The notes: generated by a model from the sequence alone, not told the origin. A stretch of 64,000 nucleotides of DNA from Plasmodiophora brassicae (GCA_036867785.1 CP145410.1:1860001-1924000); one strand, 5' to 3'; counted from the first letter of the stretch, positions 19,247 to 31,286 are shown. Numbers and translations: made by a program.

Positions 19247-20857
19247 ATGACGCGGGTGGCAGCGTTGACACTCACCCTCAATGTGGCCGCGTTCTTCGTG
19301 GCCCTCTTCAGCGTCGGCGCCGGCCTGCATGTTCTATCGCCGAATGGCACAGCCGTGGCGTCATTCGCCACGAATCGGTTTCAGTTCGCCAGCAATGCAT
19401 TTGACGTCACCGGGCCGGTGTACGTCGTGACGACCCAGGAAATGGCGCTCGAAACGCTGTCGGACGCGGCGGCCGGTCGTATCGTCGTTCTGCTGGACCC
19501 GGTCACAGCGCACCTCCAGCAATGGGCGGACCTGTGCGAACGCAGGTCCTGCCTGGCCCTGATCCGGGCCGGGGGAGTCGGCTTTAACGATGGGTACTCC
19601 GGATGGGCGTTCTGGGTCCACAGTCGGCCGTTCACGAGCCTGCCCATGGTCGACATGAACATTTTCGCCGGCGTCGCCATGCTCAAGGTCATGCAGGCAG
19701 CGAACACGACGACAATCCGCATTGGATCCGGCCCCGACCTGGACGCGGTGAACCCGTTCGCCGTCAATGTCGCATTCGATCCCTTTTCTGTCGCCGTACA
19801 GAACACGGCCTTCTTCATCGCGGCTCTCAACTTCCTGCTCGCCCTCAAACGTCTGGCGTCGTTCGTCCTGGACCAGAACGGGAAGCTTCGGGCCCCGCCG
19901 CGATGGTAACGACGTCCTTGTCCAGGGACCGCCGCCCCTTCCAGAGACTGATATCCCTGTAGGCCGGCGGGCGTCATCGTCGCCGAGCTCTATAGCTCGC
20001 TGGTGCGGATGATCTACTTCGCGAGCGGCGCGTTTACCCGGTTCCAGGGCATATCGGCGTACGCGTCGCGGTTCGGGTCCACAGCGTACCTGCCCTTCAC
20101 GTACCTGTCGTCGGCGCTGGTCGGGTTCGCGATGCACGACACGCTGCACGCGGGGATGGTACTCTCCCGGACGCACAGAATCGTCCTGGGCGTCGTCCAG
20201 GCGTTCGTCTTCCTGATCGTCGCTGCCGACCAGCTGGCGACGGTGGTGGCGACGGCGACGTTGAAGGACTTCCTGAACACGTCCATATTCTCAGTCATGT
20301 ACCTCTGCATGGACCTGCCGATGGCGCTCGGGTTCATCAAATACGGCCTCGCCGTGTCCAAGCAATTGCTGAAGACGCGATCGCTGACGGGCGCCGAGCA
20401 GCACCGCCGCCAGGTCTTCGCCAACCGCGTCAAGCTCAGCGGGATCGTCGGGTGGGGTCCTCCGTGTCGCGACGTGTCGTCGCAGGTACCTGACATGAAC
20501 GCGCCCGTTAGGCTCGTGACGTTGACCAGTCAGCTGGCCTTCGCGTTGTGGTTCAGCGTGTCCGGCTGGGCCTATATGAACCTGTACGCGCTGTGCTCGA
20601 TATTCTACGCCGTCCAGGGGATCCTGCACCTGTCCGCGTTCAAGCCCAAGCCGTCGATCGTCGACAAGTACGTCGGATTCAGTACCGTGCGCACCGAGAC
20701 GAAGGCGTCGAAATCGGAGAGGAACCCGTTTGCGGGGACGCCCTCTTCGCCCCAGGTCGTGCGCATGTCCTCGCTCCAACCAACGCACCAGCCCGCCACC
20801 CAGACACCTGCCCAGGCAGACGTCGTGGAAGCCGGGGCCGTTTCTTCTGCACTGTGA
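19247..20857 (+). CDS. Multi-pass membrane protein, receptor-like family (paralogue 1)
   Basis: Exons 19247-19905, 19963-20451 and 20512-20857 give 497 residues. A signal or first TM segment (LTLNVAAFFVALFSVGAGL) leads to an ectodomain of about 170 residues with QQWADLCERRSCLALIRAGG, then about seven hydrophobic segments (for example TAFFIAALNFLLAL, YLPFTYLSSALVGFAMHD, VVQAFVFLIVAADQLATVV) and a conserved end, RRQVFANRVKLSGI, GILHLSAFKPKPSIVDKY, before a Ser/Pro-rich tail. The same layout and C-terminal motifs occur in the gene at 56794-58284. The architecture resembles a seven-TM receptor, but no known family was recognised and no ligand or G-protein link can be claimed. Confidence 0.75.
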
Positions 20858-21130
20858 GTGCAATTGCCAGGGCCTCACCAACGAAACCCGCTGCAATGCC
20901 CCATGGTTGGTTTCGTCAATAAACGACACGGTTGGGACGGCGACCAACGATGGACCCCCTCCAGGTCGCGTTCTCCTGGCACACGAACAACGACGCCAGG
21001 AAGCCCAGCACGAACATGACGCGCAGCCCTCGTTGTCGACGGGCTGGGCAGGTACGACGCCACGAGCCTCGAATGGGTACATTTGTATAATACGGGGGGA
21101 TGGTGGGTGGCGGCGATGCGACGACAACGC
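20858..21130. other. Convergent 3' intergenic region
   Basis: Lies between the membrane gene and the SRP receptor gene, both ending here. No supported gene. Confidence 0.5.
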
Positions 21131-22968
21131 TCACTTCAGGAGCTTCTTGATGACCGACTTCACGTTCATGCGCCTCATGTCGGCGTAGTCCTGGCCGCAC
21201 CCGACGAACATGATCGGGATGCCGGCCGTGTACGTCATGCTGATGGCGGCGCCGACCTTGTCGTCGATCGTGTCGAACTTGGTCAGCACGATGCCGTCGA
21301 TCAGGCGCGGCGTGTCCTCGGTGGACAGGTCGCTCAGCGCCAGGTTGAACTTGGTCAGCTGGTCGACGCCGTCGTTGCCGACCAGGGCCTCGCCGACGAA
21401 CAGCACCAGGTCGGGGCGGTTCTGGATGATCAGCTTCGACAGCGCCCGCATCAGCGGCTCGTTGTCCTGCATGCGCCCGGCCGTGTCGACCAGGACGACG
21501 TTGTTCTTCGCACGGCGGGCCGCCTCGATCCCCTCGGACGCCACGCCGGCCGGGTCCCGGTTGTACCCGCGCTGGAACAGCTCGACGCCCAGCGCGTTCG
21601 CGTGCGTCTTCAGCTGCTCGACGGCGCCGGCCCTGCCACCCCACACACGTTAAACCGACGACGGCGACTCGCGGTCGTTGGGCGGGGCGCGCGCGCTGAC
21701 CTGAACGTGTCGCAGGCGACGAGGCTGACCGTCAGCTGCTTGGACAGCAGGTAGTAGCAGATCTTGGCCAGCGACGTCGACTTGCCGACGCCGTTGACGC
21801 CGACGAAGACGACCGAGTACGGGCGGCCCTCCTGCTCGTTCACCGTCCTGATCTTGCGCAGCAGGTCGCCGTCGTCGTGCGACTTGGACAGGACGCGGGT
21901 CAGCGTCTCCTCGATGGCCGCCCGCACGGCCGACCCGATCTGCAGCGACGACAGCGTCCTGCCGACCAGCGACGCGCTGACCGACCCGCAGATGTCGTCG
22001 GCGATGTCGGCCGCCACGTTCTTCGTCATCAGGTTCGTCCGCACCTTGTCCAGGGCGGGCGCCAGGTCGTCCGCCTCGAGGCGCTTCCCGATCAGGCCCT
22101 GGAAGTACCCGAACACGGACGACCGCGTCGTCCCGTCGACGTCGTCCTCCACGTCGCTCGTGTCGTACCCGGAGTCGTCGTCCGCCGCCCCCGCCGACGG
22201 TATCGAGACGCGCCCGACGACGGCGTCGTCGTCGTCCGGGCGCGCCTGCCCATGATCGAGCGCGGTCGCCGGCGCGTCCGACGGCGCCGTCTTCAACGTC
22301 GCGTTGTTCCAGTTGCGTTTCGCGGCCGGCTTCTTCGGTTTCGTCGTCTCCGCAGCGGTGGCGCCCGCCTTCCTCGTCGACCCCGACGGGGCGGCGGCGC
22401 CCCGGCCACGACGACCGGCAACGCCACGCGCCTTCAGCTTGTCCAGCGCGCTCATGGGGCCATCGTCGGCCGCTGTACGAGGTGCGGCGTCGTCGCCTGC
22501 GGCCGCCGGTTCGTCCAGCAGCAGGTCCGGTTCGGGTCGGGCAGCGGTGTCGGCGGGCGGTTGGGGCGCTGCCGCCGGTTTCTTCGCGACGTTGCTCCCG
22601 GACTGTTCGTGCTTCTGCAGGATGCGATCGTACGGCGCGTCAAAGTCGGCAAACGTCGACACGGGAGCGGAGTCGAGTTGCACGCCGGCGAAACGCTCCA
22701 GGAACGCGGAGCGCAGCCGGTCGAGGAACGCGTCGACGTAGTGCAGGGTGATCTGGTTGAGGTAGGCGGCCACGAAGACGACGCCGGCCGTGTTCGACCG
22801 CGCCCATTTCAGGGCGTACTGCCCGCGGGAGTACGTCGCCTGGCCCGCATGGTCGGACAGGAGCACGTCCTGCACGAACTGCCTCGCGACGGCGTCCGCC
22901 TCGCTGGACAGGCGCCGGGACCACAGGACGACGCCCGACGTCGAGAAGATCAGCACCAGATCCAACAT
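21131..22968 (-). CDS. SRPRA: Signal recognition particle receptor subunit alpha
   Basis: Exons 22968-21701 and 21632-21131 (68-nt intron) give 589 residues. It begins [16 protein letters not shown], the conserved SRX-type start, which is why 22968 was chosen over the upstream in-frame ATG. A charged Ala/Lys-rich linker follows, then the NG GTPase domain: P-loop [59 protein letters not shown] and a typical C-terminal [14 protein letters not shown]. In eukaryotes this GTPase, held at the ER membrane by the beta subunit, receives ribosome-SRP complexes. The intron splits the DTFR-AGA motif exactly, confirming the join. Length is normal. Confidence 0.96.
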
Positions 22969-23374
22969 CGAGTGCCACCGCGGACTTCGCGGCAACCCGC
23001 GCCCCCCGTCGCCGCCGACCAAAACGCACAGACACGTCTGGCGGGAATCGAGCCGCACATTTGGCGCGCGCTTGTGCTTGTGACATTCACGACTGCCCCC
23101 ACCTCGCTGCAAGTGCGCTTAGGGCATCCTGGGGTGTGTGTGCGTGCGTGTTTATGTATAGCGATGACGTTCCGACAGTACGAGCAGGCTGGCGGTGTTC
23201 CGCAAGAGCCAGCCCAAATACATGCGTTAGTCAACGGGCACGATCGGGGATTTACGAGGTGTGGCCAGCTGCTGTGCGCGTGCCCTGCGTGAAGCATTCA
23301 CGTGTGTCGCCCGGTGTTGCGCCATTTGAGTAGTCTGTCAGCCGTCTGCGTCGGCATCGAGGGTTCTGGGTGGA

Positions 23375-24502
23375 ATGCCGTCGCACGCGATGATCAGCGA
23401 CGACAAGGTTGGCGGAGATCGCCAGGGCACAAAGGCGTCGGCGGCGAAACCTTCAAACCGCATGTTCACCGACAAGACGTTCGAGGAGTACGCGGAGCAG
23501 GTACGGGGGGATCAGTTGCCCGACGCACCCGGTTCTGATTCCCCCTCTGGTCCACGTAGTTTGCTGAACTCACCGCGACCGACATTGACTCGCAAGCCGA
23601 GTTCTTCCTCAAGTCCTTCATCTTCGACCTGGTAGGCGGAGGCCTGGTGCGAATCCGGGTCGAGGCCGATCTGATGTACTTTGCGACAGGGCGACGAATG
23701 GAACGCGGTCAACGCCATCGCCAAGCAGTTCAAGGAGTACATTGCCAGCAAAGGGTTCAGCTCCAATGACCTGGACGCCGGTCAGGCGGCGGATTTCCTG
23801 CAGGTAACAAACGCGTCGTTAGGTTCAGCAGCGGGCATGTCACTCTGCATCCGGTTTGGCGTTAGAAAAACGGGCAGACGCGAACGGCCCTGCAACGGCG
23901 CGCCGAACTGTCCGATATCGACCTAGACAAGAACGACCGCATCTGCCTGACCGAGTACCTCCTTCTGCACTTCAAGGTCGTCGCCGTATGCCAACAGGAA
24001 GTCAAAGATCTGACTGCCAGATTTGCCGGTCAATGCACAGGCCCTGATCCTGCAGGCGTACTTCAATCGGAAGCAGATGGCACCGACAGTCGACCTGAGC
24101 AATAACGGCATCGGCCTGACCGGTGTCGGTGCGATGCTTCTCGAGGAGCTGTTCACCGTGCCGGACGGGTGCGACCCAGCCGTCACCAAGGCCATCGAGG
24201 AGTTCATGGCCGCGCAACGCAAACGTAACAAGGCCATGAAGGAGTTGGCGGACAAGGCCGCGCAGGGCGGCGTGAAGGGCATGGCGGCCCAGAACGAGCT
24301 ACGTCAGATGGAGGCTGAAGACCAGACGCTGACGAACAAGATCGAACTCACTCTGAACGCCGCCAAGAAGCGGACCGCCAAGTACGGCGGCAAGGAGGCC
24401 CTACTCGACGCCAAGCAACAGGAAGAGGAGGCCAAACAGCAGCAGATCCAGAACTCGCGCGCCAAATTGGCGGCACGTGCCGCCCAGTTTGAGAACAAAT
24501 AG
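23375..24502 (+). CDS. EF-hand calcium-binding protein, CBP40/LAV1-2-like
   Basis: Exons 23375-23500, 23560-23631, 23690-23803, 23878-23985 and 24041-24502 give 293 residues. The second exon has the helical AEFFLKSFIFDL, the third GDEWNAVNAIAKQFKEY, and the fourth an EF hand, DIDLDKNDRICLTEYLLLHF, with Asp at loop positions 1, 3 and 5 and Glu at 12. The last exon is a Lys/Glu/Gln-rich coiled coil (MEAEDQTLTNKIELTLNAAK, then EALLDAKQQEEEAKQQQ). The pattern of an EF hand with EYLLLHFK and a helical tail recalls the amoebozoan CBP40/LAV1-2 proteins; I hold that link loosely. Cytosolic, no leader. Confidence 0.7.
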
Positions 24503-24643
24503 GGCAGCAGTACATACAGTCGGCTCTTTAGTCTTTACCCCATCTGCTCCTCACGTTGTTGATCCTGCGGAGCCACGGAGTTTGGGGATGCGGTGCTTTG
24601 CGAACGCGCCCGGCACGTCACCAGCCAGTCGGGTGACGCGTCG

Positions 24644-26547
24644 ATGTGCGTCGCGGATGTCGACGCGAGGCAACGCGTGGACCTCATCATTCGCGTGCGT
24701 TCCCCAGTCACCCGCGTGCCTGTCTGTTCCGGAGGTATTCTGACCCGAGTGCCTATTATACCTACGTAGGCGCGGTATGTGTGCCTGGTGCGCCCGGCGG
24801 CCGTACTCGAACATACGTCGATTGTCATCGACCAGGGCCGCATCGTCGACCTCCTCAACAATGACGATGAGCGATTGCGGAAATACGCACCTGGCAGCGT
24901 CGAGGACCTGTCGCGCAGCCATATCGTTCTGCCCGGCCTGATCAATGCGCACACGCACCTGGGGATGACGAACATGCGCGGCTTGGCCGACGACCTCCGC
25001 CTCATTGACTGGCTCGCCAAGCACGTTTGGCCTGTGGAGCTGTCTCTCGTCGACGAACAGTTCTGCCGCGATGGCGCTGACCTGGGCATCGCCGAGGCGA
25101 TTCGATCAGGGTATCAGTGTCATGCTGACCTCCGCCTCGGAAGCGTGACCATGCACGTTTCGTAGGACGACCTGCGTCAACGACATGTACTTCTTCCCGG
25201 AAGCGACCGCTGCCTCGTGTGACGCTGCTGGCATCCGAGCCATCGGTAGCGTCAGCGCCCCGTTGCGCCGCCGGCGTCGTCTGAACCACCTGCACACAGT
25301 GTCTGGAGCGGTATTCGACTTCCCGTCGCCGTACGGTTCCGGCCCCGAGGAGTACCGGACGAAAGGTTGGGTGGCCTCAGTCTCCTGCCTCGTACACGTG
25401 TGAACGTTCGTCGATAGGGCACAAACTCCACAAGCAGTACGCGGCGCACGACCGCATCCGAACGGCGGCCTCGGCGCACGCGCCCTACACGTGCAGTGAC
25501 TGTGTCCTGGAGACAGTCGCCCAAGATTCGACTGCGTTCAGCATTCCGATCCACGTGCACCTGCATGAGACGAGGGCCGAGGTCGAAGACAGCCACACGC
25601 GTACGTACGGATGCGTCCCAGATAGTGCTCGTCCGTTGCTGATCGGTGCGCTGCGCCAAAGTGAATCGTGATTCCCACTTGTGTCATCGGAGCGATCAGA
25701 CGTGTCGGCCGCTCGCAAATTTCCATCGTCTGGGCCTGGTGACGCGACGCCTCGTCGCAGTGCACATGACGCACCTAAATGATCAGGAGATCGACCTGCT
25801 CCGGCAGTGCAACTCCTCTGTTGTTCACTGCCCATCGTCGAACCTGAAGCTAGCCAGCGGGTTCTGTCCAGCGTACAAGCTCCTGGCGGCAGGGTGCGGT
25901 CGCTGATCCATGTCCGGGTTTGCGCCTTACCAACCACGCTGTCTCGTCCGTAGGGTCAATGTGGCTCTTGGTACGGACAGCTCATGCTCGAACAATCGTC
26001 TGGACATGTTCGCCGAGATGAAACTGGCCGCGTTGCTCGCCAAAGGTCTATCCGACGATCCATCCGCGATCCCGGCGCAGACCGCCCTGGAAATGGCAAC
26101 AATCAACGGCGCCAAGGCGCTTGGCATTGAGGTAAGCCGAAATCCAACGCCGTGATATGACGTCGTCATAGCATCGCAGTTGTCAGACCTGTTCGTGTAG
26201 AACAATGTCGGGTCTATAGAGTGCGGCAAAGTGGCGGATCTGATAGCGGTCGACAGCGACTGCATCGGGATGACGCCCATGTTCGATGTCGTGTCGCACC
26301 TCGTGTACGCCGCCACGGGCGCAAAGTCAGAACGATCAATCGCTGTTACGTACGTACATCATGTGTACTGACCGTCGACCTGTCTGCCTGCAGTGTAACG
26401 CATTCCTGGGTGAACGGCAAGCCCATACTACGTGGCGGGCACCTGCTCACGTTAGACGAATCGAGCATCAAGGCGCGGTCAACCGTTTGGCGAAAGAAAA
26501 TCATCGAGGTCCAGAGACAGGCAAGCAACGAAGTTCCCGTCGCCTGA
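24644..26547 (+). CDS. Amidohydrolase of the MTA/SAH deaminase (TRZ/ATZ) type
   Basis: A seven- to nine-exon gene (first exon 24644-24694, second from 24770) whose joins restore the family pattern throughout: [20 protein letters not shown], metal ligands in [132 protein letters not shown] and [11 protein letters not shown]. The HxH, the downstream His residues and the LGTD aspartate of a mononuclear amidohydrolase are all present, so it should be active. Family members deaminate S-adenosylhomocysteine, methylthioadenosine or related purine/triazine substrates; the exact substrate cannot be read. The text resembles bacterial members most. Confidence 0.88.
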
Positions 26548-27191
26548 TCCAGCTCCTCTTCTACCGACAGCCATCTGCCACCACGACCACGTTCCACAGT
26601 ACTGTGATCCTGTTCTTCAACCTGTCCATAAATTGCTCTTGTATCAACTCCAACGGACGGGACGCACAAAGGCGATATTCTGCCTAATGGTGGCCGACGT
26701 GCTGGGGGCCAATTCGGCAAGTGCCGGTGTCATGCAATCGCTCAAGACCGACGCAGTCGGGCAGACGATCGTCTATCTGGCCATGGCGAGGCACCGCCCA
26801 CTTCCCGCAGCGAGTGAATACCAACTGGTTCCGACCGCTCTTCGCGCGATCCCTGACCCGCGACATGCGGCGTGTACGCCTACGACCGGATGACACGACC
26901 CAACTGGGATGGAAACCGCCGCTTCTTTACAACCAGCAACTCGGTTCGCTAGCAGCCGCATTGGCGCCCTCCTCGCCGGACTGCTGTGTTCCACGTCTTG
27001 TATCCACGTAGGCGGTGGAACAACCTGATACGATTTCTGATTCAGGGAATGGGAAACCAAGACCAAGTTTCGGCGCAAAGGGCGGGACTTACAACCAGCG
27101 GCATCCTTCGTCGCCGCTTTTTGAATGCCACCGGATTGACCAGGGGCCCAAGTTCGCGAGCTGCGATACCATAACGTAAGCAACGTAACGT
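26548..27191. other. Unassigned region with possible broken coding segment
   Basis: Frames near 26690-27010 contain protein-like text (GVMQSLKTDAVGQTIVYLAM, then NTNWFRPLFARSL) that may be joined by an unrecognised intron, but no start, end or family can be supported. Possibly a decayed gene. Confidence 0.3.
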
Positions 27192-27862
27192 TCAAAATAA
27201 ACGTCCACACTTGTTAATGCGACGGTCCTTCCAAGACTCTGGAAACTCCCTGAACTGCCGTCCTGCTCTTGCCAGTTTGCGCGTCACATCCGCGGTCTGA
27301 GCAGCGTTTGCAACAAAGAACGCTTCCAGGAGGTCTGTCGCGAAAGAGAACGCAAGCGCGTGCGCTTGCTCGCCGACACGCGATACATAATCTCTGCCCA
27401 TCTCGGCAGCGTCGTCATTGTCATCGAATTCACCGTCGTTGTCGTCGTCCGGCTCTTCGTCTGTTAATCATCCCACGCGGAGTCAGCATCGAGGTCGATA
27501 TCCGAAAAACCGGCCTCATTCGTCATATCCACTGCATTATCGATGGCCTGCCGCAGATGTTCGTCGGCATTCTGCAGGTGACTCTGGGTAAACATGAATA
27601 CATACCCGCGTCGACAGTCATTCGCAACTTACAGATGAGCACACAGCGCATAAACTCTGCACGCAGGTACGGTCAGGCTGCGAAAATGAGCCCGTCACCG
27701 CGTCGTCGATATCTTCAGGGAAAGGGCTCGGCGGAGCGGGATCAGAACTCTGTGGGTCAGAGGCAGAGCGTCCGGAAATTCGCTGGTATTGTTGCGGCTG
27801 GAAAAATATCACGCTTTGCAGAAGCATCGTCATCCATGGGCCGGACGCAGGAGACGTCATGT
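27192..27862 (-). CDS. Hypothetical protein, spliced
   Basis: Segments join plausibly on the minus strand: a start near 27862 (MTSPASGPWMTM) through FPEDIDDAVTGSFSQPD, an intron ending near 27580, SHLQNADEHLRQAIDNAV, a possible second intron, then a strongly acidic run (EEPDDDNDGEFDDNDDAAE) and YVSRVGEQAHALAFSFATDL, ending with a basic tail at 27192. The second splice uses a weak donor; without it, translation would stop after a DDAWDD-like end at about 27470. No domain recognised. It is divergent from the ankyrin-like fragment. Existence is moderately supported, structure poorly. Confidence 0.4.
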
Positions 27863-27891
27863 TCGTCAACACGGCTCGCTGGCGTGGTACG

Positions 27892-28170
27892 ATGAGCGAG
27901 CTGAACTGGGCCATACGGCACGGCAAGGGTCGTATTGTCTGGGATCAAGAAGGTCCCTGACATCAACGTCAACGAGGTCGATGACACTGACGGGATGGCG
28001 CCGCTGCACCGCCCTTGAACGGCGAGACGACCGTCGTCTCGAGCTGGTGCTGAGTTCCCGTGGTATCGAAGTCAACGACGAAGGTTACACGCCGTTGATG
28101 TTTGCGGCGGTCTACCGGCCCGAGCAGTTTTTGGAGCGACTGCTGCGCAGCGCCCTTGGCATCACGAGCG
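27892..28170 (+). pseudogene. Ankyrin-repeat-like fragment with broken frame
   Basis: An ATG at 27892 begins MSELNWAIRHGK. A second frame then gives PDINVNEVDDTDGMAPLHR and a third gives LERRDDRRLELVLSSRGIEV with NDEGYTPLMFAAVYR. DxxGxxPLH and GYTPLMFA are ankyrin-type motifs. The changes of frame are too close together for ordinary introns: one is a single-base shift within the PLHRALE region. A pseudogene or sequencing errors could explain this. Confidence 0.45.
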
Positions 28171-28405
28171 GTCTGGGCCGGAACGCCGCTGCCCTGGTCG
28201 GAGCGCCTCTGTCGTTGCGGGCGCCCCCTGCCTTCCCCCTCGTCGGTGCCGTGTCATCCTGCCGCTTCGCAAGTTTCAAAGCGAGCGCGATCCACTTCAC
28301 GCACTATAATAATTGCGCGGGTGGTGCCAAGTCAGCGGGTTACCTGACCTCGCACGACCTCCTTTCTGCCCGATTTAGGAGCATCTGGAGGAGCCTCATT
28401 TGTTC

Positions 28406-29059
28406 ATGTCAGGGGTCTGTCTAGTCGCGCTCGCATTTGTGCTGGCCAACCCGGTCGGCGCCGGCCTGGTACAGTCGGTTATGGTCGACGCCATCGTCGA
28501 ACCTGTTGCAGCAGTTCGACAGCGCCAGACCGGCACCGATCATAACCGCACTGGCTCAGTAACGAGGACGTTCCTGGACGCCACGGTCGCCGAAATCGCA
28601 GGCCACCTCATTATGAATCGCGGGATAACACTAATCGGGCCCTTCGGACCTGGCCAGGTGCCCGCCATTCTCCTCGGGTATTTGTACGACACGTTAGTAA
28701 GCACGGCGAGCAGACTGACGCCTGAGGAATTGCCACTGCCGCCGTCAAGGACGGAGTTCAATAGGGGCAGCCGCCTCGAACTGCTTGGACCGCCGACGAT
28801 CTACGAGATCCAGTATCCGACCGGGCAATGGGACCGACCGTCACGATCGCTGACATGCGCTAAGGACGACCTGAAAACCATAGCGGAATGGCGGCGCGAG
28901 ATTGACGCCAAGATGCGCCTGAACGGCCCCGACATTGACGAGCTCATACGTCGATCGCAGACCTTACAGGAGGGCGCCGTCTCGTTCAAGAAACGAATCC
29001 ATGGGAGGAACACTAGGGCGCAGCGTCTCATTCGTCGCCTATACCAAGAGCGCAAATGA
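28406..29059 (+). CDS. Secreted protein of unknown function
   Basis: About 217 residues from ATG 28406, with a strong signal peptide (GVCLVALAFVLANPVGAG) and no later membrane segment. The mature part holds an NRGITLIGPFGPGQVPAILL stretch, then TPEELPLPPSRTEFNRGSRL and a basic, helical C-terminus (KKRIHGRNTRAQRLIRRL). No cysteine-rich pattern and no known domain. The ORF extends 6 bp upstream of this ATG, but the leader fits best here. A small secreted protein of this kind could be extracellular or an effector if the organism is a parasite; that is speculation. Confidence 0.6.
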   Translation: MSGVCLVALAFVLANPVGAGLVQSVMVDAIVEPVAAVRQRQTGTDHNRTGSVTRTFLDATVAEIAGHLIMNRGITLIGPFGPGQVPAILLGYLYDTLVSTASRLTPEELPLPPSRTEFNRGSRLELLGPPTIYEIQYPTGQWDRPSRSLTCAKDDLKTIAEWRREIDAKMRLNGPDIDELIRRSQTLQEGAVSFKKRIHGRNTRAQRLIRRLYQERK

Positions 29060-29143
29060 AGGACGATGTCGGCCGGCGCTCACGACAGGACCCAGAAACA
29101 ACTGTGCGGAATACGTACGCCAGCATGCACGTGTACTAATGGA

Positions 29144-30566
29144 TTAGACGCCACAGGTGCACCCCGATGGATCCAACTCGACCACGTCGTCGGTCGCCAG
29201 CATGGCGTCGTCGCTGCGAGCCCGATCCCATTCATCGAATATCAGGAACAGCACCTGCTGGAATTGCTGCACGGGACCACGAGTCAGTGAGAACCCGTGC
29301 GCGACGACAGGCGCATGCACGCTCCAACCTGAAACGTGGTCGCCGAATGGAATGCCAGATGCAATCGCCACAGCGCCCAAATGATGTTCTCCTCCGGGAT
29401 GTCGGCGAAGCGAACCAGCGGCAATGCCTGCAATGGCGCCGGTCAGTGCACGTGGGGGAACGTGCCTACGACGCTGCCGCGTACCCTTTCGATGACAAAT
29501 TGCCGATTGGCTTCCTTGAGGTGCATGAAGAGCCAGGTCGCATGGTAGAACCTGTTCGCGGGTGAGGGGTGCTGCACAGCAGGGTCGGTCCTGAATTGAC
29601 CGACAGGAACTGGCACAGTCTGGATTCGTCGTTGGCGAGGATGAAGGCCATCATGACGTACAGCTGCGAGCAGGACATGGTCGGCACAACGGTCGGCACT
29701 GCGCGACGTGTCATCCCCACGTAAGACGTTCACATAGTGCTTCGCTTACCAAACAGGTTGACCAGCTCGTCGATCTTCAGCGCGTCCAGGTACGTGACCG
29801 CGTGCAAAAGGCGGACGACCGCTGGCAGGCCGACCTTGCTGCCGACTTTGACCGGGCAACGGTCGCACCATTGCCTGCAGGCGCGAGCGCCATCGTCGGA
29901 GCTCCAGCGATGGAAAAACTGGCAGGGATCGGGCGCCTTGGTGAACGCGCTAGGGACGGCGCCAGCGCTGAACCCCTCGCTCTGTTCGTCCTCGGCAACG
30001 GGCGTCACCACCGACGCCGCCGACATGCGACGATACGTCCTGGCGGGCGCCGCCGGAGTCGTCGTCGTCGTCGTCGTCGTCCCCGCAGCCATTGTGACGA
30101 ACGCGACGTTCCGCGTCGGTGATGATTGCCGCGAGTCTTCGAGGATCGCCGATGACGTCGTGGCCACCTGGGACGCACGTCGACTGCGAGCTCGCGAGCT
30201 CAGCGGAGGGGCAGCCGGGTCGAAGAACTCCTGGAAGAACGCGTGGTAGTTGATGCAGCGCCCCGGCAGTCGGGTCGTCATGTAGTCGGCGTTGGCGCTA
30301 TCCGCGTCGTCGGTGCTGCCGGACGGGTCGCCGGTCCAGCTGCCCAGATCGCGATCGGGCGCATCCGCCATGGTCGCCATATCGAACCGCGCCGTCGACG
30401 TCGGCCCGTACGCGGCGCTGTCCACCGACGCCGCCACCGACGACGACCGCCGCGTCTTCCGGGCCGCCGCCGTCTGCGTCCGCCCGACCTGACGCGACGA
30501 CGCGTCCTCGTGGCTGCGGTCGAACGACGAGAACCGGCGCATGACCCGGCGCATCACGGTCGACAT
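29144..30566 (-). CDS. Hypothetical multi-exon protein
   Basis: First exon from 30566 (MSTVMRRVMRRFSSFDR), a Ser/Thr-rich low-complexity region, CINYHAFFQEFFDPAAPP, a poly-Thr run (30050-30085, from a GTC repeat), then CQFFHRWSSDDGARACRQWC and VRLLHAVTYLDALKIDELVNLF. A donor at about 29750 leads into exons with SCSQLYVMMAFILANDESRL, YHATWLFMHLKEANRQFV, a segment like IPEENIIWALWRLHLAF, and QQVLFLIFDEWDRARSDDAM, ending at 29144. The C-terminal half looks like a conserved all-helical domain that I do not recognise. The cytosolic location is inferred from the absence of a leader or TM. Confidence 0.5.
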
Positions 30567-31286
30567 TCCTGGAACGGGCGGGCGCGCCTGACCGCAGTGT
30601 AGTACCCCAGCGATCGTCACCATCCGTTCATCACCCCCCACACTGAATAGCAAAATGAACGCCTCCGCCCCCCGCCTGAGCAGCAGCAACGCGGCACGGC
30701 TGGACGGGATGTGCAGTGCACAGTGCACGAACTGCACGAACGGGATTGCGTGACTGGTGCCTGAGTCGCGCGCGGGGCAGGTCGGCCGGCGCTGAAAATC
30801 CGCGGGGCAGGCAGCGCGTCCAGGGCAAGGACGTATACGAATGACTGGCAAGAGCTGAGCTGGCCAATCGGGAGGGTTGCGCTAAAGCGTTGCACTGCGA
30901 GGGGTACCGTCGTTTCCTGTCGGGTTGGACGATGACGTCGTCCGGTGCCGGGCAGGTCGGGGGTCGATCGCCCGCCCTGGGCCGAGTGCTGTCTGTTGCT
31001 GATGTCGACACCGCCCGCCCAGGAACGCGTTTCGCGCAAGCTGCAGGAATCGGTGAACGCCGCCCCGTTCGTGCCGCAGGCGGCGACGGCGACCAGCTCG
31101 GGCAACGACGACGACGACGCCGCTGACGAATCGTATCGGCAGTCGCTTCAGGAGCAGGTTGGGGCGGCCCCCCGTCTACGACCGCGATTCGAAATCTGAT
31201 GACGTGGGCTGTAGTACGGCGCCGGGTACCCGCAGGCGACGTTCCAACGGGAACGTCGCCCGGCTCGCCCGGTTCGACCCGTCTTC
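30567..31286. other. Divergent promoter region
   Basis: Lies between the minus-strand hypothetical gene and PAN3 (plus). Open frames here have no protein-like features. A short inverted sequence (CAGGCGACGTTCC / GGAACGTCGCC) occurs just before the PAN3 start, near 31230-31260. Confidence 0.5.

Noticed and set aside
18843-19250. 135-codon plus-strand frame before the membrane gene
   Set aside because: Overlaps the better supported start at 19247 and shows no domain or leader.
21877-23292. 471-codon plus-strand frame opposite SRP receptor alpha
   Set aside because: Shadow frame; the minus strand encodes an unmistakable NG GTPase.
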